From Aurantiochytrium sp. KH105 (taxonomy: Eukaryota > Sar > Bigyra > Thraustochytrida > Thraustochytriidae): DNA of 64,000 nt. Below, in pieces: positions 1 through 11,000 of this stretch. The notes under the pieces are model-generated. The model searched no databases. It had not been told where the DNA came from and saw only the letters and a program-made list of their open reading frames with translations. The position numbers were made by a program, and so were the translations under genes. Within the stretch, counting starts at the first letter, position 1. Every line of letters begins with the position of its first letter. The stretch lies in NCBI GenBank assembly GCA_003116975.1, contig BGKB01000203.1, forward strand, positions 1 through 64,000, written 5' to 3'.

Positions 1-198
1 CAAGTGTTTCAAACAAATTGTATTACTGTTATCCATCACGCGCGTGATATGGGTTGCACGCTTTACGAAAAGCTGCGCATCGAGATAAAGAAACCTGGTG
101 TTTATTCTGGTGGTCCTGAAATCGAATTTAAGTTGTTGTCGATTGGTCATCTGAGAGACACCAACTGCGCTGTCAATCTAGATGAGGTAGGTAGGTGA
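1..198 (+). CDS. possible 3' end of a protein-coding gene (partial, cut by window edge)
   Basis: An open frame runs from the window edge to a TGA at 196-198 and could be the last 65 codons of a gene lying to the left. The translated tail (ending NLDEVGR) reads like globular protein but matches no family I recognise. An AATAAA lies 47 bases after the stop, which fits a 3' end. Base composition is clearly more AT-rich than in the other genes of the window. A GAG/GTAGGT just before the stop could instead be a splice donor, in which case the exon would end near 186. Confidence 0.35.
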   Translation, partial: QVFQTNCITVIHHARDMGCTLYEKLRIEIKKPGVYSGGPEIEFKLLSIGHLRDTNCAVNLDEVGR

Positions 199-1050
199 CA
201 ATTTCGAACTCTTACGTGCGTCAGAGAGACCAGCGATTCGACAAAATAAACCGATCTATTTGTTTACTACATTCCTCTCTCACCCGCTCGTACTGTCTCT
301 TTTTTTCTTTGTTTGATCATCAAGATCCTTGAGATCATTCATTCATTCATTCTTTAAAATTTATCTCAACATTCATTTGCACATCGGTGGAAAGGCTGGC
401 TGGCTGCCTGGGCGGGCCTCGGGAGAGAGGAATAGCCTACTGACCAATCAATCACCGGCGCAAGTCTCGCAACGAAAATAGATCAGCACCAGCCAAGTGC
501 CGCAATGCATTGACTGGCTAGAAAGTCGTCAAAACGGAGAAGTCGGTGTCATTGCAGAGCTTGGATGTTTTGAAGCAGTTTAATCGGCGGGCCGCCAAAG
601 TCGAAGCGCGCGACACTCATTCTCGCCATCGATTCCATCTCCGCCCATCTCTACCTGGTGTGCATACGATGAGAAGGCACAGGTGATAATGCCAGCGTAT
701 CTATGATGACCACGCCGCATGAGACGAGACGTACGTACTACATCCAAATAATGTGCTGAGGGTCCTTCTCATTGTTTTTATCTGGCTATACGCTTTCTCG
801 CTTTCTGACATTGGGTATAGGTCTCACTCAAATGGCGTAGGCGCGCTCTTGTATGCAAGTTACGATCTACACGTTCGCTGTTTTCTTTTCCTTTCTTCTT
901 TTTTTTCTCCCCCCCCTCCATTGAAGAATAAGAAGAACTGGCTGGTTGGTGGCAGGAGAAAGAAGATGGAGGAGAGGCAAAGCCCAAAATAACCAAGGCG
1001 TGCCGTGCGTGCCGTGCGTGCGTACGTGCCGTACGTGCTTGCGTGCCAAG
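199..1050. other. intergenic region and IPI1 promoter
   Basis: No convincing gene. It holds a pyrimidine-rich patch near 280-340, a poly-C/poly-T stretch near 885-920, and a run of CGTGC/CGTACGTGC repeats at about 998-1047 ending at the IPI1 start codon. The short open frames on both strands here are low complexity. Confidence 0.6.
245..250 (+). terminator. AATAAA poly(A) signal candidate
   Basis: Canonical hexamer 47 bases downstream of the stop at 198. It is the only support for a gene ending at the left edge. Confidence 0.35.
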
Positions 1051-4000
1051 ATGGTGCAGGCCAAGCCAAAGAAGCGCAAGGTAAGTCGGGGAAGCAAACG
1101 CGCGAGCGCAATAATAGCCTCTCCCCCTCGCTCGCAATCGTGCTCGCGCCAGGTCCGTCAGCCACTGCTTAGAAAACTAGATGTGGTCCATCCCTGCTAG
1201 AAGACGGCGTCGGGTGTCGGGTGGGCTGGGTGGTTGGGTGGGCTGGGTGGCTGGGTGGCTGGGCCAAGCGGCCTCCAAACGGGTCTGATGCAGGAATGGC
1301 TTGCCAACAAAGGTCCGTATGCGAGTCACTCGGCTGGGTTGCTCGTTTGGCTTTGGAAAAGGTTGATGTAGTCAGGTTAGTAGGAACCCACCCATGTATG
1401 CATGATTAGCCAAGGCGGGTTGAATGAACCCACCAACCCAGCCAGCCAGCCAGCCAGCTAGCTGAGTCATACAAGGCAAACTTCGTTGTGAGCACCAGAG
1501 TAAATAAGATTGACATCAGCGGAACTGTGAACTGACAAACTACGAGCTCTCTCTCTCGTTTCGAAACGCTGCGCTGTTTCATGGCGACTTCAATCAATTG
1601 CTTCATTCATCCAGCCGGAAGCCGTCGACTTTAAGCGAATCAAGCGTAAAGTAGGACGTCGTGCTCCGCAGCGCCTCAACGCAACCGACACCTCGTTCAA
1701 GACCAAGACCGTCAATGTCCGGGAGCAGAGCCTTGTTGCGGACAAGGGCGGTGTCATCGTCTCGTCCAAGAACCTCACTGTCGTGGAGCTTCTGTCCAAA
1801 GCCCGACACCACAATGCGCGCGTGCGCCGAGACGCCCTCGACGGTATTCTTGAAATTGTAGAGGCTCATGGCGCATCGGCTCAGCTGCGAACACAGCTTA
1901 CAGCCATTATGACTTGCGTTGTTGAACTAGTCAACGACGACGAGAAGTCCGTCCGTGTTGCAGTTCACCATGTCCTCTTGGCTCTTTTCGCGACATCAGG
2001 GGCCGAAACGAACCCCGCGCCTGGCGCAAACGCGACAACAAATGTGGCCAGAGCTCGGGTGCATTGGTGTCTACCATTTCTGCGGCTGCTCTTCTTTCAT
2101 GTCCGTGCAGGACTCAATAGTCTGCGTCTCGGCTGCCGCATGGATGCCATGCGGCTTTTGCTGCTCATTGCACGTCATTTTCCCGATCGAGTATTGGCGC
2201 AGCGGCCCGACCTCGTAAGCCTCCTCACGGCTCTTCTCCGATCCACGCTGAGCCGCGTGGCGACGACAACATCGGCTGCGCCAACTTCGGCATCTGCATC
2301 GGCCATTGCTACGAATGGGAGCTCGTCGGGCGGACAAGGTTCTGGCGGAAACAATGCTGCTTCGTCGATCTCCATCTCTGTGAGCGCGCCCGGGCGCGGC
2401 ACCGGCATTCTGCAGAGTTTCAAAGACTCCAAGGCCAAAGCCAAGTCCCAAGCGCAGCAACGCGCTCGCCGCTCAAAGGCCCTCGCCGTAGCAGCCGCTG
2501 CGAACGCCGCGGCTGCAGCGAATGGGGACTTCGACGGTGTCGACGACGCGCCAGCAGCGCCCAGTGGGGTGGACACTGTCGCGCAGGGTCTCGAACTGTG
2601 GGCAGAGGTAGCAAGAGGTCTTCTCCGCTTGCTTGAGCTGGACCAGGTGGCCGGTGACGAAGAAGCTGACATGGACGTGTCTCCGGCGGCACGGACTGGC
2701 CTCAAGACGCAAACGTGCAGTCAGGACGGTGCAACGTGGCGCTTCATGGGGGTCGCTTATCAGGAATCTGCAGCCCTTCAGGACTCGATTCGGCGACAGC
2801 TGCACGCGAGTGTGAAGACTTCAGGGTCCTCTGGGTCCTCGCCAGATGATGGGGCGGAGGATATGGCCAAGGTGATTTCCACGCTTTGGGGTCAAGTTCA
2901 CATGCTCTACATGAATTCGAGTGGACGTGGTCGTAGTGCGCTTGCCGAAACTCGTGGTGTGGTTGCAGATCTCGCCGTCGCTGCTGAGCTCGTGTTTCAG
3001 TGCTTTGCACACGTCTGGTCTGCGGAGGAAGTGCGAACTTCGGCCGCGCGCGACCTCGTCCTCGCTCTCGAGGATAGCTTTCCGCTCAAGGATGCTGGCC
3101 ATCAAGACCTCGCGCCGGCCATCTTCAGGATTAACACCCTTCTTGCGCAAAGTCTGCTCAGCTTGCAGCAGCAGCAGCAGCAACAACAACAACAAGAACA
3201 AGAGGGCATCGAGGACAACAACCAAGGGACGGGGAAGAACGGAGGCAGTTCCAGCTCGTCTCTCCAGAGAATGGAATCCGAACGGGACATGTCCGCATCT
3301 CAAGGAGATCGTGAAGCAACGCAAGGGTCTTCGAGGAAGCGAGGTAAACGAAGTGGGCATAAAATTCTCGTAGAAGAAGAGGCTATTGAAGCCGTTGCCT
3401 CCTGGGTCCGTAACAGCGCTGGAAAGAAGAGAGCCCTCGAATCCTCGAGGCTGCAAGCACTCGTTGAGGTCATCGTTCGAGGGCTCAAGGGCGCGCATTC
3501 ACCGAGCTCGACACCCGCAGTCATCGCTCAGCTCAGAGAGGCTCAACGTGTGCTCTTTGGGCGTGCGCTCAAGGAAGGCCTCGGGCAGCCAGCCATCATT
3601 TACGTGTTGGAAGCGATGGAGCGAATGGCGCACATTGAGCCCGAGAGAATCGAGCCCGATTGGATCACCGCACTCCCTCGTGTAGCATGGGAAATGGGCG
3701 TCAACAGCGAGGATAGCGACGCTCGCCGCATGCGCTTTCTCTCCGTTTGCTTCTCCATCATCCGTACTCTTGCCGTGCAGTGTGACACAAACGTGCCGTG
3801 GGATAAGTTTGCGCGTTGGCTTGCGCCATTCATCCAGGCGCGCCATGGGGACCAAATCTCTGTCCCTCTTGCGCACGTGATGGCGCCATTTGTACAGCTG
3901 CAACTAGTTGACCTTATTGGCATGCTTCCTGTGAAACAGCTTCCTGCTCAACTCCTCGATGCCATCGTCGCAGGCGTCGTCGCGCTCGACAGCCTTGCCC

Positions 4001-4794
4001 AAGATGATTCAGGCATGAACTCGACGAGCAATGGTGATGGACCCGGCGGCCAAGATGTTTCCTCTCTTTTTGTGGCCACTCGCCTTCTTCGAGCGCCGTT
4101 TATTCATCAGGCTTGCGGGGCGGAAGCGTCCCAGAGTCAAGAAGAAGACAGCGATGCCGCTGCAGAGGCTGAGCAAGATGCGGAAATCGCGGTCGGGCTC
4201 GCCACGTTTGCAAGTCGATTGTGCTTGGAGGTTTCATCCTCCGAAGTTATTGATGCCCTGGCAAGCGCCCTCGGATCGTTTGCAAGCGCGGATCGCCTCG
4301 TACAGGTTGCTGTGACGCGACTCGTACCGGACGTGCTGGCTGCCACACTCATGGATAGGGAAGAGCCCTGCGCTGTGCACCAACTCCGTCATGCAGCGCA
4401 ACTCGTCATGGCCTGCGGAGTCGAGGGTGAGAACTTCGAAGCTTCCCAACGTCTCGTCCTGGATACGTGCAATCTTCTGGGAGCAGACGCCGTTGCGGAC
4501 ATTTCGCTTGTCCAGGAGGTCCTTTGGCTTCTACCGCCATCGGGACCAACCGCACTTGAGATTGTTCATTCTCTGGCGAAATCGCTCAAAGACGCGGATT
4601 TCAGTATTTTTGTTGCCGGATGGGCGCGTACCCTCGAGCACGAAGCTGTCCATATGGAGACGCTCCAACCAGAACGCCTGGGCGAGGACCCACGGTACGG
4701 GGCTATTCTCCGTCGCGTCGCGGCCCCCAAAACACCTGTCTCCAAGGCTCTCTACCGCGAATTAGAGGCGATCGCGAAGCTCCTTACGCGTTAG
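1051..4794 (+). CDS. IPI1: TEX10/IPI1 homolog, 60S pre-ribosome processing (Rix1 complex)
   Basis: Ipi1/TEX10 is a HEAT-repeat subunit of the Rix1 (PELP1-TEX10-WDR18) complex, which processes ITS2 and releases 60S pre-ribosomes in the nucleus. Exon 1 is 1051-1080 (MVQAKPKKRK), followed by a GTAAGT donor; exon 2 is 1615-4794 after a CAG acceptor. Both exons join in phase 0, giving about 1069 residues against roughly 930 in human TEX10. The joined N-terminus has the family signature: VDFKRIKRKVGRR, then ATDTSFKTKTVNV, then LTVVELLSKARHHNARVRRDA. Without splicing this signature has no ATG in frame, which is why I place the start at 1051. A poly-Gln tract lies near residues 527-540 and an Ala/Ser-rich linker near 200-290. 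AATAAA follows at 4810-4815. The last 33 coding bases overlap the coding end of the opposite-strand RuvX-like gene. Confidence 0.88.
1081..1614 (+). other. IPI1 intron 1 with G-rich and C-rich complementary tracts
   Basis: GTAAGT donor at 1081 and CCAG acceptor at 1614, 534 bases. Inside, 1218-1265 is a run of GGGT/GGCT repeats (guanine-quadruplex-like on the + strand), and 1427-1460 is a run of CCCA/GCCA repeats that is largely its reverse complement. The two could pair and bring the splice sites closer. Confidence 0.75.
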
Positions 4795-5489
4795 TGGGCC
4801 ATGTTCTCGAATAAAGAAACTGAGGATCACACGGGCTGATTCCTTGTCAAGGACGGGACGTTGCCCTACTCTTTGCCGAAAGCGTACGACAGATTTCTCG
4901 TTAAGCAGATAGTCGTCATGTTCTGCAAGAGCAGTAGTATACCTTTCGTCAACAAGGACTTTAGGAAAGTCAGGCATTTCGAGTGACTTAATGAACTGAA
5001 GCACCTTTACCGCTTGGGTGCCTGGACTACCATCGTGAGGAAGGAGAGGAAGTCCGACGACTAGCGCGCCCACGCTGTAGTCATCTATAATTTTAGCGAA
5101 TTCTGCTCGAACTTGGTCTTGAGTGAGCTCTTTCAAGTCAATGTTCCGAAAACTGTGACAACTTGACCAATCTGGCGCGGAGAGAGCGAGTCCGCACGTT
5201 CTCTTGCCATGATCTATCGCCAGAAGCTGAGTGGCAGGAATGGCAACAACGTAGTAGTCAAAACCACAAACAAAAAGTTGTCTGGCCTCGGTCAGTCTCT
5301 CGTTCTCTTCTTCTTTTTCGTCTGTTGTACTGCTCGCGTTTTCATGCCAATTTACAACAGGAAGAGCAAGAGCAAGACGGACGAGGAGAAGAACCCAGTC
5401 ACGCCAAAAAACAATAAAAAACTTACTCTTGTGCGCAGGACGTCGTTGCGCAAAACCCAGTTTCGCAAGGCCGCCGGCCGGACCCACAT
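4762..5489 (-). CDS. ruvX: mitochondrial RuvX/YqgF-family RNase H-fold protein
   Basis: The YqgF/RuvX family are RNase H-like nucleases linked to Holliday junction resolution and 16S-type rRNA maturation. Exon 1 (5489-5427) encodes MWVRPAALRNWVLRNDVLRT plus R, an Arg-rich, acid-poor leader typical of mitochondrial import. The intron 5426-5227 has a GTAAGT donor and CAG acceptor. Exon 2 (5226-4762) carries the whole domain: LLAIDHGKRTCGLAL with the first catalytic Asp, VVGLPL, VDERYTT with the Glu, and LDKESARVIL with the last Asp. Total is about 175 residues, normal for the family plus a leader. An unspliced reading gives a much longer, unnatural N-terminus. The catalytic triad looks intact. 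Its stop lies inside the IPI1 coding region. Confidence 0.82.
4810..4815 (+). terminator. AATAAA poly(A) signal of IPI1
   Basis: Hexamer 16 bases after the IPI1 stop, inside the region just beyond the antisense RuvX-like coding end. Confidence 0.55.
5227..5426 (-). other. intron of the RuvX-like gene
   Basis: 200 bases from GTAAGT (5426 downward) to CTCAG (ending at 5227). It joins the leader to the RNase H-like domain in phase 0, and splicing puts the targeting peptide directly before the first beta strand. Confidence 0.75.
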
Positions 5490-6072
5490 GTGTAGCTTGC
5501 GTCTGCGCGCTGCCTCTTCGACTCTGTGTTGTGGTGTGTCCCTGCTGCAGATTCGCCACGCCGGGGGCGACGTTTGGCTCCTCGCCACTCGTGATGGTGA
5601 ATTGCCGATCTCACCTATAATCCTTCTTCGCGGTTCACCGTCGATTGGTCTCTTGCTTTTTTCGAGGCTTCTTTGAGTTGTGCAGTGGCAGGCGCCTCTT
5701 TTTACTTGTCTCGCACAATCAACAATGTGAATGGTGACTTTAGTTTTCCCCCTTTCATTTCATTCATTCTTTTTGCATAACGTGAACGAGAACTGCAGCA
5801 AGCAAAGGCTCGGCAGCCGTCAAGGGGGCAGCGTGGCCGGCGCGCACCGTCACAGGCACCACTGTCCGGGACGTCCCGCTCCAGCGTCGGCAGACGTGAC
5901 ACGACTCGCCTCGATCGAAGATCCTTTCCCCACTCGGAAAGGAGGGAAGAGGGGGAGGAGGGAGGAGTACATCTGGCGAGCCAGCTTTGCAGAAAAATAT
6001 CAACGAAAAGCGTCGCTTGCTCTCCCGCCTCGCGCGTAGAATTCCTGGTGGCGTTTTTCAAGCTCCTCGCTC
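5490..6072. other. divergent promoter region, RuvX-like / poly-Gln gene
   Basis: No gene seen. Open frames here are short and differ in every frame. Transcription presumably starts outward in both directions. Confidence 0.5.
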
Positions 6073-6314
6073 ATGGCTGAGCCTACATACCGAGGCGGTG
6101 TCCTCGGGCAAGCGCGGCAAATGCAAGAAACCATGCACCACCAAAACAATGCCTATCACCACCACCAGGAGCAGCAGCAACACCAACGCCAGCAGCAAGA
6201 TGGTCGGGATCATCGGCGTCACGCGGCTCAGGGCTACGAGGCAGATCAGCAATATCAACAGCAGCACCCACAATACCAACAAGAGCGTAACCAATATTAT
6301 AATCAGCAACAAAT

Positions 6315-6361
<47 letters not shown>

Positions 6362-6451
6362 TGGGAAGACAACAAAATCATCAGCAACACTATCAGCAAG
6401 AGCAGTACACCCAAGAACAGCTTCAGCAACAGCAACAGCAGCAGCTATTCT

Positions 6452-6506
<55 letters not shown>

Positions 6507-7374
6507 GCAGCAACAGCAGGAACATATGTATCACGAGGGCGCTGCTGGGAACCAGGCGAACGAGTATGGTCAGCATGAGGCTTCAGCATCGAGACAAGAT
6601 GCAGAGAGTGATGCAGCTGCGAACCGGAGACGTAGAAGGCGTAGAAGTACTCGTCATGGAGATGGCGAAGCGGCAGAACGTCCTTTCTTCGAGCGACTCG
6701 AGGAAGCCAGCGGAACGCTTGACAAGCGCGATGACTATGTGCGTCGCCTAGAAATGCGGCTCGACGAGCTCGCGCGCTCCCACGAAGAATCGAAGCGCCG
6801 TCTCTCTGCGCTGGAATACATCAACGACGACCTGGAAAAACGACTCGAAACGGAAGCTAGTCACAAACTTGCCCTCGAGCGCCGGCTACAGGCCAAGAGT
6901 GAGGCGCATGCAAACGAGCGCACGCAATTAAATAATACCATCACAGGCCTTCAAGAGAAAATTCAAGAGCGAGCGGCCCAGGAAAACATTCTCGAGGAGA
7001 AGCTGCGCCGTCTCGAGAGAGAGCTCTATCGTATGCACCAACGCAAGCATGAAATTGTGCAGCAGGTCCGGCGTCAAGAAGCAGAGGAACGCGCTGCTGA
7101 CCAGGAGGCCTCGCAGCGAATTAGGGCCCAAACAGCAGCCCGCGGAGGTCAAGATCTTGCCGCTGGCGCTGATGCCACGGGATCGTCGTCGGCCCTGCCC
7201 GCCCGGGCGTCCGATGCGAGGACTTCTGTGAACCGCCATTCGCGTCAGCAGAATCAGGATGAAGCCATGGCAGTCGCCTACTTTTCTCAACCAAGCTCAG
7301 CTCTTGCCGAGGAGCAAAATCGATTTCGCATGGCGGAATCGCTCGGTCACTTTTTTGCTTGCAATGAGGACTGA
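6073..7374 (+). CDS. poly-glutamine protein with C-terminal coiled coil
   Basis: 433 residues starting at an ATG in TCATGG context. Residues about 15-155 are dominated by Gln with His, Tyr and Asn, including two long Gln runs encoded by mixed CAG/CAA. A basic patch, NRRRRRRRSTRH, follows near residue 185. Residues about 200-350 form a charged coiled coil (heptads of Leu/Ala with Glu, Arg and Lys, such as LEKRLETEASHKLALERRL). The C-terminal 80 residues are Ser/Ala-rich. I recognise no catalytic domain or named family. A prion-like Gln region plus a coiled coil suggests self-association or scaffolding, which is an inference only. TGTAAA begins one base after the stop. Confidence 0.75.
6313..6522 (+). 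repeat. CAG/CAA trinucleotide tracts coding poly-Gln
   Basis: A nearly pure CAG run at 6313-6360 and mixed CAG/CAA runs at about 6421-6519, interrupted by Leu and Phe codons. Both lie in frame in the poly-Gln gene, and length polymorphism is likely. Confidence 0.9.
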
Positions 7375-8012
7375 CTGTAAAGGTAAATGCGAGCCATTGT
7401 GGTAATGGCCTTTATCGTTTTTTTCTTCATAAATCGGAAGAGAAAAAGGGGGGGCTGCTGGCGAGGCGGATCTCGGGGATGCGGAATTTGACCTCTAGTG
7501 GCTGCTCGCAACGTGTCATACGAATGGAAGAGACCCTCGCTAGCCAGCCAGCCAGCCAGTGAGCGAGCCTTAAACCACTGAGCTGGCGAGCAAACCTCAC
7601 CGCAGCCGCCGAACTCTCCTTGCTTCCACGCATCAATCAATGGACTAGAGTGACTGTGAGCTGCACTGTGCTGCGTCGGACCGCACGATAGCGACAGTGA
7701 CCGAGTCATACTTGACAAGAGTGTGAGCAAATGTAATCGAAACTTTTTCTTTCTTTGTTTCTTTCTTTGTTCTTAAGGCTGGCGTTCAAAAGCTAAAGAC
7801 TTTTCATCAGAAAGCAGCATCACCAGTTGCAAAGGCAAAGGCCATTTTAACGTCTCGATCCAATGGGATGGGGTATCTTTCAAGAGTGAAGGTGGCGAGC
7901 CAATCATAAAACAGTAGTAACTCCCCGTACAGAGTACCCACACGCAAGACCACCGGCTAGAAGGGATGGTGCACTCTGCCCTCCGCACTTTTCGGTAAAA
8001 TGAGAAAAACCT
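7375..8012. other. convergent intergenic region
   Basis: Lies between the 3' ends of the poly-Gln gene and the nucleoporin gene. It has a TGTAAA at 7376, short GCCA repeats at about 7545-7560 and a CTTT-rich stretch at 7745-7772. No gene or RNA is recognised. Confidence 0.5.
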
Positions 8013-11000
8013 TTACCTCTTCCTCCGTCGACGCGTCGCGGCAACAATCTTCCTTCCGGTGCTGAAGCCACCTCCGCCAGCAGGGCCTCCCGGAGCGCCA
8101 CCACCCGCGCCAAAGCCCGCACCCGCGGGAGCAGCCCCTCCAAATTGAAAGTTCGAGTTGTTTGCTGCGCCACCGTTCCCGCCGCTTCCACCAAACGCAG
8201 GTGCGCCACCGAATGGAGGAGCCCCAGACGTGCCGCCAGAGTTGCTCCCGCCGAACGAAGGCGCCTGCGCCCCAAATCCGCCATTCATACCGTTTCCTCC
8301 CGCGCCAAAAGCACCAGACCCGCCAGCGGCGCCGCCAGCAGCGCCACCAAAGGGGGACGGCGATGCTGCACCAAAGGTGTTTCCAGAGTTCATTCCGCTT
8401 GTGTTGGAGTTGCTTGGTCCAGCACCAAAGGAAAATCCCCCGCTATTGTTGCTGGAGCCCCCAGCCGCCGGGGCCGAACCGCCAAAGTTCATACCGCCAG
8501 AATTGCCCGAAGAGGAGGCGCCACCAAACATATTGGTTGACGCATTGTTGCTGCTGCCTCCGGCCGCACTACCGAATGGATTAGAAGCGCCGGCTCCCGA
8601 GTTTGCTCCGCTGCTGCTGCTGCTGCTGTTGCTGCTGCCAAACATTCCAGACGTTGAGCCAGAGGCACTCGTGCTTGCGCCGCCAAAGCCGGAGCTTGAG
8701 CCGGAACTTTGCCCAAAACTAAAGCCACTCGACGCAGCGTTACCTTGTTGCTGTGGCTGAGCCGCAGACGAGGGCTGGCCAAACTGGAATCCTCCTTGAG
8801 AGGCCCCAGAAGACCCTGGCTTTGCCTCGGATCCACCAAAGAACGACGATGACGAACCGCTCGAATTGGAACCAGACGCCCCACTCGTAGAGGACTTTGC
8901 GCCGAACTGGAAGCCTGACGACGACGGAGAAGACGATGAAGGAACCACATCTGTTGTTGAGCTACTTCCCCCAAACGGATTGCTGGACGCAGAGCTTGGC
9001 GGCTTGCTACCAAATTGAAAGCCCCCCGACGACGATGATGACGTCCCCGCGTCGCTGCCGGTGCCACTAGTGGCTCCAAACGTAAAGCCACCGCTGCTAG
9101 GCCCGCTGCTTGACTTACTCGAAGTCGCGCCAAAGGAAAACCCGCCGCTGCTTGATTCATTTTTCGGGGCACTTTCACTGTTGCTGGCACCGTCAAACGG
9201 TTGTAACGCATTTGATCCCGACTCTGCGCTGCCAGAGCTTGGCTTTGCTCCAAAGGTGAATCCGCCACTCGCACTACCACCAAAAGCGCTAGTCGACGAC
9301 GATGTCGAGGTCTCTGCGGGTTTGGCAGAGGAAGCACCAAATTGGAAGCCTCCACTTTCGGGCTTTGCATCAGCGTTCTTGGTCTCCCCCCCGCTGCCAA
9401 AGCTAAAAGGTGTCGATCCGGATGATGCATCTTTGCCACTTACACCAGCATCTTCAATCGGCTTTGTGGGCTGGCCAAAGCTGAATCCTCCAGTGCTTGC
9501 GCCTGAGGATGACAATGTCTCACTAGTCTCGCTTGGCTTGGTCTGTCCAAACGTAAACCCAACAGATGCCGGCTTTTGCGAGGACGAAGAAGAAAAGCTG
9601 GACGACTCGGCCTCCTTCCCCGGCTGGCTTGCTGACGACGACGCGCCGAAGGAGAATGAGGGCGCCGAGGTCGACTTGGTCTCAGACGACGATCCAAAGG
9701 AAAACGCCCCCGCTGATTTCGAGGCATCTGTCGACTTTGACTCGTCCTTGTCACCAATCGATGTTTGCTTGCTTTCCGCGGAATTTGCCGACGACGCTGC
9801 GCCAAAGGCAAAAGGAGACGCTGAACTCGATGCAGCATTGCTAGAGCTCTGGGACGGCTGACCAAACGAAAATCCCGTCGAAGACGGAGCGAGATCTGGT
9901 TTTGACGAACTGCCGAAAGAAAACGCGGGTGCTTTTGAGGCTGCTGCCGACGAGGTGTCCTTTTCGTCGGTCGTCGACTCATCATTGGTATCGTCATCAT
10001 CATCCCTGGCGCGACGCTTCTTCTTTGTTGATTGATCTTCCTCTTCGCTTGAAGAAGGCGCCTTTGAGCCAGTAGAGGCGCCAAAATTGAACGGCGAAGG
10101 AGACGCAGCACTCGTCGAGGACGAGTTTTGAAGGGACGGAAAGGCGACTGGGGAAGCCGTCTTCTTGCTCGATGCAGAAGATTCCTTTTCTTCCGAGACA
10201 GGAGTTGCACCAAAATTGAAGGGGGTTTGCGCTGGTTTTGGCTCTGCTGCTTTGCCGAATGAAAACGGAGTCGATGCGGCTCCTGAAGAGCTGGAAGACG
10301 ACGGCGTCGGGAACTGAAAGGATACTTTCTTTTCCTTTTTTCCATCCGCGTCTGAAGAATTGCGAAAGTTGAACGTTGGCTGGTCGGCCGCCGCGGCAGT
10401 TGCAGACGAAGGGGCAGCGTCGGACTTTTCCTCATCTGCATCAAATGTGTTCTCGGGCCTTGGCGCTTCGCAAGATGGACACTTTGTTTTATGTTGCTTT
10501 TTGTCGTTCTTGCACGAGCAGACGGGACACTTCCACTGCCACGGCTTGAGCATGAACTTGGCAAAAACGTTTGATACTGGGGCGGAAGGTGCTGCTTCTG
10601 TGCTGGCTGGAGCCGTGCTTGACGACGAGCTCTCAGCCTCGGGACCACTCGTTGCGGAGCTCTCAGTCTTTGACGGACTCTTACTGGGAAGAGATGGCGC
10701 TGGCGTCGCGGACTTGAGTTGAGCATCGCTCTTGTTCGCAGATGCGAGTGACGCGGCCGTCGACGCGCCTCTTTCCTCATCGTTCGAGAGTCCTGGTACC
10801 ATGGGCGGGTACCCAGGCTTCTTTTCAAATGAGAAGGAGCCAAGGAGCCCTTGCGATGGGTTCGAGATGGAGGCGAGCAGAGAGGCTGGTGCCTGAACCC
10901 CAGGAGGAGGAGTAAAGACCCAGCGCTGGTTCACCTTGGTGCCGCCCGCAGAAAGTGACGTTGACGCTGCTCCTGCTGATGACGCTTGACCCAAGCCTCG

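Noticed and set aside
8158-9861. Long + strand Pro- and Leu/Asp-rich open frames inside the nucleoporin gene
   Set aside because: They are antisense mirrors of the GC3-rich FG repeats; the minus frame has the domain evidence.
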